The notes under the pieces are model-generated. The model searched no databases and was not told the origin of the DNA. It was given only the letters and a program-made list of their open reading frames with translations. Source: Phoronis australis (lineage: Eukaryota; Phoronida; Phoronidae). Taken from it: a stretch of DNA of 64,000 bases. The DNA lies in assembly GCA_002633005.1 (NCBI GenBank), contig NMRA01000016.1, forward strand, positions 524,300-588,299. Direction: 5' to 3'. Position 1 is the stretch's first letter; each line of letters begins with the position of its first letter. Of the stretch, positions 1 to 29,095 are shown piece by piece. The translations under genes and the position numbers were made by a program.

Positions 1-459
1 AAGCAAAGCACTTCGATGCCTTAATTTTGGCACCAACACCGACCCCATCCTCCTGTGAAAAATAGTTTAAAATGGTGGAAGTTGCAAAATTCCTCTCTTT
101 CCATGCATGACTAAAGATTCATAAGTTCATAAGCACTTTTAACTCACACAGTCTCTTGAATTGATGACAACCAAAACTGTGGGGAGGCGCGTTCCCATCA
201 CCGTAAAACAATTCTCCACCCAAGAGGCCCAGGCACCTTCCCCTTAGGCAAGCAATCACCCTATCACCCTAAGTTATTTTCTAACAATTTACAATTTATT
301 TTTTGCTAATTTCCCTCACAATCCCTGCTTTATCTCTGATAAAATTTTATGATGTTTTAGTTAAAAAACTATTGTGCACGGAAGCAGCATGTTCCTTTGA
401 CCAAATGCAGAACACAGACGACCATTTAACAGCATTGTGAGTACTACAGTAGAGCTCAC

Positions 460-2713
460 CTCCAGGATGGCTGGATGCTTGAGACGTGAGTGGATCTTCA
501 CTTCATCCTCTACTCTGGACACCATACCTGCCTGCTGCATCAATTTCTTGTCAATCTGAAAGGTCAAGAGGTCAAGTTAAGCGTACGTAGTTCATTGATG
601 AAACCTAATGTAAATGATAAAAAAACAGTTCATTTGACCAAGTGCAGGAATGACGCAACTGCCAAATTTCTACACACAACAGATAACTATAAAAGACAGT
701 GACAAAACAAATTACTGAGGCATTAACACATGTATATAAGATGCCTTAGCAGTCATTTGCTATATTCACACATGTAGAGTGGCATATTAGTGATACCACC
801 AGACAATTTCTCGAGCACGTCAGTCATGACCAAATGCCTTGCCTTTCAAAGTAAATATTATCAAAATCTTAAAATTTTTTAATGAAAAATGATCAAATTT
901 AGAGGCTCTTAAGTGAAAGTATACATTTATCAAGTCCTACCCAACCAATTTTTGTTTTCATCAACAATAAAAAGGCTATGCGCAGTTGAAGAAAGTGTGT
1001 GGTACAAACGTTGTTGCAAGTGAAGTAATGCAATGTAGAGAAACATGGTGCAACAGTACAGACCATTTTGATCGCCACTTCCTGCCCTGTGCCGATACAT
1101 TTTGCTCTGTACACGCAAGCGAATCCTCCGCGACCCAGGAGGTTCAAAACCTGGTAACCCTGCAAGCAACAAATCGTTAAACAACTGTCATCGCACGTTT
1201 CAAAATTTAGTGTGTGAGTACCAGAAGCCAGTCTCACACGAAAGAAATTTCTGATTTTCAACACACTGTAAAATGTGTCGTCCCCAGCATTTTTGTACTA
1301 GTATTCTTCTTACCTCCCATTTACCATTTTTTACAAATAATTCAAAACATGTAACTCGCAAACATTGCATCTTAACCACTTACAGTCAAGTTACCTGAAT
1401 ATCAGACGTTTTGGCAAATTTTGCATTATACTTAATTGGAAATACTACGGGTTGTTGTAAATTCTTTACTGAAATAAAGAATTACCTTTACGGAATTGTT
1501 CTGTTACTATATCTAGTCTCCTAAAGCCATATTTAATTTCTGACTGATCTTTATAAACAGCACAACTAGTAAATCCTCAGGGATCCCAAATATCGGAGAC
1601 CATGTTTCTGAATACACCACATTGTGGAAAACTGATAAACCAAGTAATTGGTTTAGGTCACCTTGTTGCCAATTTGCAGCTTATGTTTTAATATATTTGT
1701 TGCTAGAATACAGCTCTGTTCCCAACAAAATTATCCATAAAATGTAATATGATGACAGCACTGCATTGTTTCGATGAATCAGTGCAAATGACTAACGCAT
1801 ATGCAATCTCACTGCAGTTCTTAGTGTCTCTTTGTCTTCTTGATATGGCACACGCGTGTGTAGGGCCAGGGTTTGACTTGAGTTAAAAACAAATGAAAAA
1901 ATGAAACAGTGGAGCCTGTCAGTTAATTGAGATGATTTCATTGTGGAGAAAGATTTCGATTTCAACTTTCATAACCGTTTCATGCGATCATCCGTTTTGG
2001 ACCGACTTGGGGGTCTAAAGTGCACCTTCTCTTGTTGAAATCAAAACGAGACAAAGCTATAAAAATGAAAAGGTGCCGGACATTGAATGGATTACAGCAG
2101 AACGGAAATTGTTGTATTTTATTTCTCAGATTATACTTCAGGTAAGATTTTATAAAAATGTCCTATATTTAGGTCCGTCCGGTATTTAGGTACACTATCA
2201 ATGAGCTATTTTCCCAGGGCAGTGATTAAGAAAGGTCTTATACTTTTCTCGCATGCCTCCTAATCTTATAGGAACAGTGGTGCCACCTGGTATAGATTTT
2301 AATACCTTTGGCACACAATTTTACAGTATATTTCGTGAAATCGGTACATTTGCTATTGTCGCTCTGTCGGCAGTAAACACAAACACACACACTTAAATTA
2401 CAACAGGACGGTTTTGCTTAAGTTTCAGTGACCTCAGATTCCATACTGATTTTTTGTGCCCAACCTTTATGTTTCATCACAGTGAGTTGTGTCAGTGGTG
2501 ATCGAGGAATAGATAGACACAAGGGCCTGATGTCCAGATGAGGTTCAAAAAAAACTCCAAGTCAAAATCATCAAAAGTCAAAGAGCAAACAAAAGTCAAA
2601 ACGGATTCACTTCCTTTAAATTAGCAAATCCAGCATCTCTGAGAGCGTCAAAAAATTTAATTTTGAAATAATCCAATTCTTTGCTGTTCTCTTACCTCAA
2701 TAGAGTCCTTCAT
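460..2713 (-). CDS. PLK4: PLK4 (polo-like kinase 4), 5' coding exons, partial
   Basis: PLK4 is the Ser/Thr kinase that licenses centriole duplication at the centrosome. Three coding exons are visible on the minus strand: 2713-2696 (MKDSIE, then donor GTAAG), 1159-1064 (32 codons, acceptor CTTGCAG, donor GTCTGT) and 555-460 (32 codons, acceptor TTTCAG, donor GTGAGC). All junctions are phase 0. Exon 2 carries the Gly-rich loop GRGGFACV (residues 15-22) and the VAIK lysine (K37). Exon 3 continues [20 protein letters not shown] and ends [10 protein letters not shown], which is PLK4-specific around the alpha-C Glu. The rest of the kinase domain and the polo boxes lie beyond the left edge; I see no further exon in 1-459. 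The N-terminus before the kinase is shorter than the human one. The six-residue first exon rests on frame and splice agreement only; the other two exons are secure. Confidence 0.92.
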
Positions 2714-2970
2714 TTGCATAAATGACGACAAATTGAACACATATCTGATATTATTGCCACAAAATAAACATTTTACAACTTTCGTAGTATTGCGCGTTGA
2801 ACGATAACGAGGCTTCCAGCCCAAGTATCCTTGTTATGTATGCAGTGATTGGACAATAATAAAATTTTTATTACAACTAACTTGATTCGATGAAAAACCG
2901 GAACAAGGAGTACAATGTGAAATGAATCACGATTGGCTAGTTGACCCACCATGTGTGACAGTCGGGACTG

Positions 2971-2988
2971 ATCTAGAAAGTTCGAGAT
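2971..2988 (+). promoter_or_regulatory. Heat shock element (four 5-bp units, two perfect)
   Basis: Units read ATC-ta-GAA-ag-TTC-ga-GAT. The central GAA/TTC pair is perfect and the outer units each match 2 of 3 bases, in the alternating nGAAn/nTTCn register bound by HSF1 trimers. It lies about 140 bp upstream of the HSP110 ATG, as expected for a heat-inducible HSP gene. Confidence 0.6.
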
Positions 2989-3009
2989 TAGCCGGTGGCA
3001 AGACGATTC

Positions 3010-3028
3010 TTAAATAAAAGGAATATTC
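3010..3028 (+). promoter_or_regulatory. TATA-like box overlapping a second HSE core
   Basis: TTAAATAAAAG (3010-3020) is directly followed by GAA-ta-TTC (3021-3028), a palindromic HSE half-array of two perfect units. Position relative to the ATG (about 100 bp) fits a core promoter with transcription starting near 3040-3060. Only two HSE units are present, so on its own it would be a weak HSF site. Confidence 0.4.
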
Positions 3029-3103
3029 CACTCGTTTTAGTGGGCGATTTAACAATTTCTTTATTGACAGTGTAATTTTTCCGCATCGACTTGGTCAAAC
3101 TAA

Positions 3104-20282
<17,179 letters not shown>

Positions 20283-22200
20283 TATGCTGGGACAATGAAG
20301 AACTATAGATATTTATGAGTAGCCATCATTGGATGACAGGCCAGGCAGAGATAATAATGTCTTATTGATGCTGTCATTATTGTTGTTTGGGGAATCGCAC
20401 AGACTGATGGACAGTATGAGGACTGAGTATTAGGCGTGAAAACTATCACGAAAGATTGGTGTCTGATAAAGTTGAGGTATCACTTGGTGCCATTAAGTTT
20501 ACAGGGAGTCTTGGGAAAGTGTCTATAGGAAGCCTGCACGTTTGGGAATGTTCTTTTTATGGAGTGAAGGGTAGTCCTGCAGTATTTAGCATTCGGGTTT
20601 GGTGTGGAGGTAAGTGGCACCACAGGAGCCTTGATCACTCATATTTGAAGCCGAATATCAGCCTTATTCTCATCTTAACACATTAAAATATCACACGAAG
20701 CTCACCTCAACAGGTCTGACTACTCCCCCAAATAACAAATCTTCCTCTCCAGGTTACATTCAGTTTCTGCCAAACCTCAGAAACTGCAAGTGACGAATCT
20801 CGTGCCTAGAATGTGCGTTCTGAAATGGGGTATGAACTAGATGTTGACAAGAGCAGGGGTGATTGCACAGCTTTGATTTAGGAGAGGGGGAGGGGTTTAG
20901 AATAAAGGGTGAGCTTGGGGGATATTGGCGGCTTTCCCACACTGGAAAAAATTCCCCTATCAGAGGGTACAGAACCTGCTCCCAAAAGTGATCAACAAAT
21001 CAACAACCCCGTTAGGAGTTGTCATTCTTTCAATGTGGCTATTGCTGTTGTTACGTGCAATTTCCTAAAGATACTCTGGCTCATCCTGGTGAGATTTCTT
21101 GTCGGCTTTTTTCTACAATACTGGAGACTTTCAAGAAAATTTTGCTATGAATAGTTGAGATTATGTGTTCGTTATCGACTAAAAATTCCAGTTTGAAGGA
21201 GGCACATACTAAAACCTTAAGTCTATGATACCTCATACATCAATGTGAGATTGAAGGTAATGCACTGTTCATGAGATTGTGCGATTCAGATTCTTTGCTC
21301 TGTCATGTGTTATCCGAAGTATAGAGCAAGAGTTGGGTAATGTCTGTCCTTAATTTCGGTTTGCCTTGTGTTGAACACCACATGTGAATCTGCACCTTGC
21401 CTGCTATGGTTACTGCCATGTCTTGTGTACCTATTTTCAGGCTTTGTTCCTAAGGGTCATATTTAAACATTTTTGGCTAGTATGCACCAACCAATCAACA
21501 ACAATTGTATTTTTCTACACATACATGTACATGTGGGTTATGGACAGCACCAATACTGAATAGGGGAGGTTACCTTTGACTACAAACATACTACGAAATC
21601 GCAACAGATTTTGGCATTGTCTTATTTTGGAATTTCTAATGTGCATGTTTGTATTTGCCTATAGGTAAGCTTTACGGAAAACTTTTGCAGAATGCACGTT
21701 ATAAGTTAATGTTTTACTTGTCAAACATTTTTGTAGTTGCTTGTGTATATAAGATGGACATGTATATAATTTCTGATTTACACCTAGTCTCTAATTAAGA
21801 AATGTTAAATGCCGAATGTTACAGCCAGTGTTTTGTTGCACTGTAAATGACACTGCTTGATAGGTAGCAGCAATTCATAGGCTATGTTTAGCGTCAGAGT
21901 TTAGTATTTAATGTTCATTGTTTTGTTCATTGTTGTCCTGTTCTGTCAGACAAGCCAAAATATCGGTGTTGTTTAAATGCAAAGTGACTGTCAGTTAGAT
22001 TCTGAGTACACAGGGAAAATGTACTTGTGATAAACTTACTTCCAAACATTTTGGTTCAAAACTTCCCTTTAGAAATTCTCTTTTTCGCTCTATTTAATTT
22101 AGAAATGTCATAGAACAAATTGCACAGCAATTGTTCCCTTATAGTGGTCTTTGAACGTGACTTCATTTTTTCAAAATAAATACTTATATATCATTTGTCA
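20283..22200 (+). other. HSP110 3' UTR with poly(A) signals
   Basis: AT-rich sequence without coding potential follows the TGA at 20280-20282. AATAAA occurs at 20901-20906 and at 22175-22180. The second lies at the end of a long AT-rich stretch and is the likelier distal signal, implying a 3' UTR of about 1.9 kb. Alternative polyadenylation is possible. Confidence 0.5.
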
Positions 22201-25001
22201 GTTTAGTTTTCGTGGGCATTATACAGTCACCCCTGTCTGACGTCCGTTCGGCCTCTACTGTTCCCATTAGAGATCAGCGTCACAAGTGAATTTTTGAATG
22301 GATTCGACTACCACTGTTGGCCTTTTATGCAATTTTAGTTTTTATGCATTCTATAACCACCAAGTTGCTTGAGGGATTTTCATGCAATTTGGAAAATAGG
22401 TTGCTATTGTGTAGACCACATCTTCTCATTTTCTAATGGTCACATTCATTACTTTTGCGTGTTTTTTTTTCGTGTCTGCCTCTCTCTCCGACAACCACTT
22501 CAAGGTTAATTATGAAATATCACAGAGGTTCCCGCTAACATTATCACGACTGGCGTTGATTTTCGGACGAGTCGGTCTACTGTGGCGCCCCCTAGTAGCA
22601 ATTTAGCTTATCTTAGGGTCTGTCACTATATCTACATAGTCCCTTGGTGGATTTTTATGAAACAAGGCGATACAGTCTCTAGTTAGTCTCCTGCACAGAC
22701 CCACGAGATTGATTGGGGTCTGCTTCCGTTTTAGGGTTAGTGCTGCGCCCCTAGTGGCAATTTTTGCGTATTTCAACCATTTGCGCTGCTTATGTTGAAT
22801 TTGAGGTGGTACACAAACATAATCGCCACCAAAGTGAATGACCCTGAAATTCAAATTTTTGTTATTGAAAAAATACATGCTTACATTGATGTACGAAATG
22901 TTGCTTTCTAATGATGAGAGATGTTCTCATGGAGTCTGCATTGGAGACCGACAATGACGGGAAGACGTAAACCACTGATGTTGGACGCCGCGTTTTGTAG
23001 ACTAAGACTTTATCTAGTGGTTAAAAATCTTGGTCAATTTTCTGAATAATGTTTCACAAATCCTTGAAGTGAACACAGATCGCACTAAACACTGACCCAT
23101 CTAGCCTGTGTCGCGAGGAGGAACCGACTCCAAGGACCCAAGGACAAACTTTGAGGTAGCCCTAATGGAGGTGTGCCGTCACTGCTTTTCCTCGTGGTGG
23201 GCTCTCTCACCAAAAATCCGCCAACGAATAGCTACGTTGCACCGCACATCTTAAAACAAAGGAAATTGCCAACAAGAGGAAAACAGTGATAACAATTTGG
23301 AAGTAAACATACGTCAGGAGGCAGAAGAAACAAATTTTAAACAGTCAATTTGGCGGATATCGGACCTGTAGCGGATTTTTGTATCACCAATAATTTCCTA
23401 ATAATTCGCCCACTTTCAGGAAAACAGTGTGATTGTGAGTTTTTATAGTGCAAAGATAAAACCCGATGTGGTTCGTAGAGAAAAATACTTGTGTTCAGTA
23501 TGATGTATTAAAAGCTTCTGGTGTGAAAGTATAAAAATGGTACATATAACTTGCAAGTGAACCTATTCGACCAATCAGAATGTGCGCCAAATACAAAACT
23601 AACCAATGGGGAAGAATAGCTTGGGCTGGGATGATTTGTAAATATATGTCAAGAGTTAACAATAATAAGTCTTAACTTAACATGTACAGGAAATACCTAA
23701 ACTAATAAACCATGAAAAAAGGTCACAAACACATTCCAATAGTGATCTACAACATGTAACTCTCTCACCTTTTTCTTGTGGTGATGGGGTATAGTAGCTT
23801 TCAACGCTTAGATGTTTGTATCCCCATTTGGAAATTGCTAATGCAGTGTCTAAAATATTTAAAATGATAACAGTATATTTCGAAGGATTCTACGTAAAAG
23901 ATTCCCCTCTACAAAACTTTTCTTTTTTCAATTATATTTAAAATATAAATATATTATTCACAGAAGCATATTCCACTAAAAATTTTTATTAGAAGCATTT
24001 GTTTGCTTACCGCTGCGTCCTTTTATCAGTGAAGGCTACGTCTCAGTTTGAAGGGTAAAATTTTGACTATTAAGTAAAAATCATTACCTCACATTAAAGA
24101 AACGGCTGAAGTTCATTTTTGACTTAAGTTTAAGATCTGTCTTAATTTCCAATCTTTGAAACTTCCAAATTCGGTAAGTAAGTCAAAATTAAGACAAAAC
24201 TTATGTCAAACACTTAACTCAAACTTAAGATCTCTTTTTTGAATTGGTCTTGAGACAAATTTAACTTTTATTTTAAAATTTGCAAAAAAATTAAGATTTG
24301 TCTTGGCTAAGACAGTTTTGTTGGAACGGGCCCATGGGCTCCATGTGCCATCGCCATCGTCTTCGTCGTAACAACTCAAAAATCGACCTATTCACGACAA
24401 AAATATTTTTTTTACATTCACATGACTGATGGTAAGAAAATTTCATGGGTTTCACATTGATAAGTTATTCCCTGCCTCAGCATTTGGAAAGGTGTTTGCA
24501 CTTAGCACGAACCTGTAAGTTTATTTCAAGTTAATCTGCACCCCTTTGTGAACACGCCTATAAGCGCCTTGGAACAATGGTCATTATGTGCCGTCCAAGT
24601 CGTTGACTGTATTCATTGAAGGCGTTCTTTAATTGCAAAACTCCAGGCGCCACGCCGCTCACCACATGTTTTAATCCGACTTCGCTTCGTTTCGTTCGTG
24701 TGTTCAGCCACGCTGAGATGCAAAAGGCGGCGCATTTATTGAATCCTTTGAGTTAGCAATAGGCTTTGTAACATGGTCAGTTTCACGGTACGCCAAATTA
24801 ATGATCCCTTGAATGGATGTTACGTAACTGTCGAAGCATCACGGACAGTTGCATTCTGGGCTGGGCGTGAGCCAATCATAACAAAGTTTATTCGAATTTC
24901 GCGTTTCGCTCACGTGGTCTTGCTTGTGATTGTTGTCTGCAGAAAGTTTGCATCGGAATTCGTGTCCTGCTGTATTCTCGCCGAAATAAACTTGCAGAAG
25001 T
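22201..25001. other. Spacer between HSP110 and the Cys/His gene
   Basis: No gene is recognisable in about 2.8 kb. There are decayed repeat traces: the phrase GCCCCTAGTGGCAATTT (22748 region) has relatives near 22590 and 27118. The block 24115-24310 contains several inverted and direct copies of an ACTTAAGTTTAAGATCT-like motif. Nothing here has a supported function. Confidence 0.4.
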
Positions 25002-28000
25002 ATGAACAAGTCTCCTGTCATGCAAGGCGTTAAGAGTTGCTCTGGTGTATCGGGGAATGTTTCATTCTCGGCTTGTGGTAGAGGAAAGGCATTAACCATG
25101 GCACTAACTAAATCTCCCAGCTGTACCGATGCGACGAAAACGCAAGTGAGCGTGGGAACCCCAAGTCCTGTTTCCGTTTCGCCTGTCTCGGAGAAATCAT
25201 TCACATTCGATGCTGAGTTTAGTGTGAGTATCTGTCAACTTCTATTCTACAATACTTGCTCCCCAATAATCTGCCGCTCTAGGATCGACGACAAACGGTT
25301 CCATGATTTCTGATGTTTATACTTTTTCAGAATTTGTCACGTGGAACTTTGAATTGCAGTGATAAGGTAAGACATGACAATCACAATTTTATATCTTTAC
25401 TCAATCAGTCGGTCTGAGCACACTCTTTATCAAGTAGCATATAAAGAGATTTTTTTAAATAATTGCAACTTGCTGTATGTTGTCGGCTTGTAATCTTCGC
25501 AGGCCTACTCCGCCCTACTCGTTACTTGGTTCTTTTGTCAGGTCAACATTTAGTTTATTTTCCGAGGCCAAAGCCAGTTAAAATTAGGACAGTAGGCCTA
25601 AGTGCACATCTTTACTTTGAGACTTGATTTAATAAAAAATTCATTGCCAGTACGTGGAATTCGAAAAGACATTTATCAGGGCTTGGAATGTTCATCTTTT
25701 AAGAGGATTTCCACTTTTCATTTCCTGTTATTTGATTTCCTCTTTTTTGATTTCCAGTTTTCTCTTTTTTCGTCTCTTTTTATTTGACTTTATTCATGCA
25801 AAAACGTTTCTTTCAGTTAAACTTTTCTACATAAGCCACCTGGAAAGTTTTTCTATTTTTTTCATTGGTCATTCCAAGGCCTGGTTTATTTGGTTGACTT
25901 TTCGTGCAAGAAGTTCCAAGTTGAAGTACCAGTCACATGGGGGAATCATTGTTCACTGAAATATTAGCATGTGGCATTCCTTTTGGTACACCACAGCAGG
26001 TGACATGTATCACTGTCTCCATCTTGTTAATCATGTTGTTGACCACTACAATCAAATTTCACTGTTGTAAACCAGACCAGGCAGTAATTGACCTGTGTAT
26101 GGTCAGGCCTCACACACACAGGTTATTATGTAATATTGGAGCACTTTCAATCTGCTTGATTTATTTGGCCTAAAGTGTGTCCAAGCAGATGACTATAGAA
26201 AGCCAAAGTGGAAAGGAATCCAGAACACCAAATTTGTGGTTCTGCTAAATCTTTCGCTACATGAATACATTTCGTATTTGAAGTTCCCCGAGAATGAAGA
26301 TAAAGTATTTTGGTAGGCATGTGTGAAATATTGCAAAAATGGTCAATTTTTGTGAATAAGGTTTGAGATATCGTGAAATGTCTCCCATAAGTCCCATTGG
26401 TTTAGATAACCAGTCATCAGCAAAACTGAAACTTAAATGAACCCCACAAATTTTGACTGTAAATCTTAAGTTTTGAAGCATCTACCTTTTACAAATCAAG
26501 ACAATTAGTTGGAACCATTGAGTGTGCTTCTTACTTTAAAGTTTGAAAACAAAATTGGCAAAAGCATTGGCATTTTGCTATCCATCTGATGTCAAAAGCT
26601 ACTAAGTAGTCTACCAACAAATATGTAGAAAAATAAATGTCTTAATGTGGAAATATCGTAAATTCTGTTTGCTCTAACCCGTACTAAGTAATAAAATTTT
26701 CTGAAAGGTGAATAAATGTTCTAGCATAATTCATTGTTCTTATTTACTTGTTTTTATTTTTTTTCATGAGATATGCATTTTTTGGTAAATTTTGAACAGA
26801 GATTTTAAAAATTGTTCTTCCAATCATATTGGTCTTTTGTCGACATGTTGATATCGGCATTTTTGAGGTAGTCGTGTCTCATATTTTTGAAATCAAGGTC
26901 TAGTTTTTCGGAACAAAGTCTTCAAATATCAAGAGTGTGGCCGTTTTTTGCTCAAAATGCTCTAAAAAGTCGATAATTAAAAAATTTAAGACCTAGTGGT
27001 GTTGTTATGGCGTCTTCTTTAACCTGTTGAAAGAGTTTTGTGAAATCTGGCAGATTTGTTGCTGTGGAAGTGACGTCAGCTGATAACAAGTTTCGGACTA
27101 ATCAAAATGTTGCCGTGCCCCTAGAGGCAATTTTGTATGTTTGTTAATTTTGTATTGAGGAGAGGACGTTTTACGTTTTTCTTATTGGGTCCACGTATTC
27201 TTTGCCATATAGTGGAAATTTTTATGACACAATTTAACACCCCTAGAATCTTGCCATTTGCATGCATAATAAGCTTCACATCACTCCCATTTAAGTTTGT
27301 GGACTTTAAAATGGCCCTTTTTGTGCATAAGTGGCCATTTCTTGTTGACATGTGATGCTTAATATGTTAAATGGCACCAAAACAACTGACAAAATTTATA
27401 ATCGTACAGATTTTTTTTGCCTATGTGCCAGTGTTACTGCATTTTCTTGTCACCATGCCGTACACAAAATTGGGCCCCTGTTCCTAACTAGAATGATGAA
27501 AACATTCCACTGTGGTTAGCTGGCACATGACCCAGTATCTTTGTACTACTTTGGTATCAACTGCAGCAACAGTGGAACTATCAAGATTATTATTTGGTTC
27601 AGTTTCATAGTCTAGGTTTTGCTCAACGTTTGGTTGCCATTCTCTTTGGAAATGGGTAGCAACTTCGAACTTCTGAATTGCTCTAAAAATCGAACATTTG
27701 TCAAAGAAAAACTACATACATTATAGTAATCATTACTGTGACATGTGCTCATCGACAGGTTTTAGGTCATTTCAAAGACGCTGGTTTGCGTCATAACTAT
27801 TGGAAAATCAAGTTTCCAAAAAAGCACCCATTCTCAAAAAAGCACCCTTTGTGCTTTTTTGGAAATCCCTGGTGCATTTGTTTCAAATGAATCCAAGTTA
27901 TTTTCAGGATCAAGGGATAAAATGATAAATTATCCAAATACTCCATGTACAATGGCCAGTCTGAAAAAATGTTCAGATGTCATTGTTTACTTGACTTGCA

Positions 28001-29095
28001 ACACTCTCAAGGTTTCAGCTGCACCTTTACAAGTGTTATATACAACACTGTCCAACAAAAGGTTACTCTGCTCAAATTGTACCACCCTGTTGCACTTGGT
28101 GTTTATTGATGGATCACTCATGTAGGTGATGTAACTGTTTTGATGTATTGTTTCTGTTGTGCCCTAAGTGATGTTAAATTTTACTCCCTGTCCAACTGCA
28201 TTTAATTGTAACATTTTCACTTGAACTCCAATTGTTCTCAAGATGCTAGTTCTTCATTATTGCGCCGCATTTTTTCACCAACCCTTTTTGTTTTACTCTG
28301 ATATAAGACATAGGAAGGCATCTGGAGTTATGGAGATGCAATGTATCAGAGTGCCTGTACTGCAAACTATTGGTGATGTGGGCGAGGGCTTGTGAAGATT
28401 AGTTTGGTGGTGGTGATGGAGTTGTGTCCATGTCAATGTTTTGATAATGCCCATATGTGTGGTTTGTGAGGGAGGGAATAGTTACAGGCTACAGTTGTTA
28501 CCCTGATAAGATGTCGTGAATGTCATTTTTTCACTTCTAAACCAGTCCATATGGCTGACAAGTGAAAGTCTATTTTGTCCAATTTCTCCACAGAAATAAC
28601 AATTGAACATTTTTGTCTATTACTAGCATGGTTTGTAATGTACTGTGTATATGGTAGTTTTTCTAATGATTTGCAGTTGTCATCAGCCTGTGAAAATGGA
28701 AAAATGATGACTGGTAATTATTTTTGTGCGAAATAATCGAAGCATTACTGTAAGAGGTACACCTGAAGTATCAAGTCATGCGTCTCACTTCGCGGTAATT
28801 GAATCAGTGACTTTTAGTGTTACTCTACGTATCACCTGGCTTCTTCTGTTTTTACAGGTGCAAGTGTCTCGGGACATTGTCTCACCTGCTTTGTGTCTTG
28901 CTGTTTCAGATGTACGAAGACTATTTAGAACAGTGTGTGTGTAACAGGAAGCCTGTGATGGTGCTGTGCCGAGCGTGTGGCTACACGTTTGCAGGACGTG
29001 TACGCAAGACCTGCCCATGTCACCCAAAGGTCATCCTGCTCATGGACAACACCACCTGCCCCATGTGCAAGGCAGTAACGCTGCAGGAGTTCTGA
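25002..29095 (+). CDS. Small Cys/His-rich (probable zinc-binding) protein, 147 aa, three exons
   Basis: Exons 25002-25223, 25331-25366 and 28910-29095 join at phase-0 junctions (donors GTGAGT and GTAAGA; acceptors TTTTTCAG and CTGTTTCAG) to 444 nt. The first 74 residues are Ser/Thr/Pro-rich, low in structure, ending SFTFDAEFS. The 36-nt middle exon adds NLSRGTLNCSDK. The last exon begins MYEDYLEQ and carries a compact module: C-x-C, C-R-A-C-G, C-P-x-H-P, C-P-x-C, ending LQEF. The spacing suggests two metal sites or a zinc-ribbon-like fold; that is inference. I believe similar small uncharacterised proteins exist in other animals but cannot name the family. A paralogous last exon lies 4 kb downstream. 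Start choice: first in-frame Met; a second is at codon 7. The second intron (3.5 kb) carries a GGGCTTGGAA element. Confidence 0.72.
25677..25883 (+). mobile_element. GGGCTTGGAA-family TIR element, copy 4
   Basis: Starts CAGGGCTTGGAATGTTCATC and ends CATTGGTCATTCCAAGGCCTG, about 207 bp, with the same TTTCCTCTTTTTTGATTTCC-type interior as copy 1. It lies in the second intron of the 25002-29095 gene. Confidence 0.65.

Noticed and set aside
24115-24310. Clustered ACTTAAGTTTAAGATCT-like inverted and direct motifs
   Set aside because: Too short and AT-rich to define an element; no clear ends or target duplication.
24839-25204. 121-codon minus-strand open frame
   Set aside because: Antisense shadow of the first exon of the Cys/His-rich gene, which has better splice support and a homologous partner.
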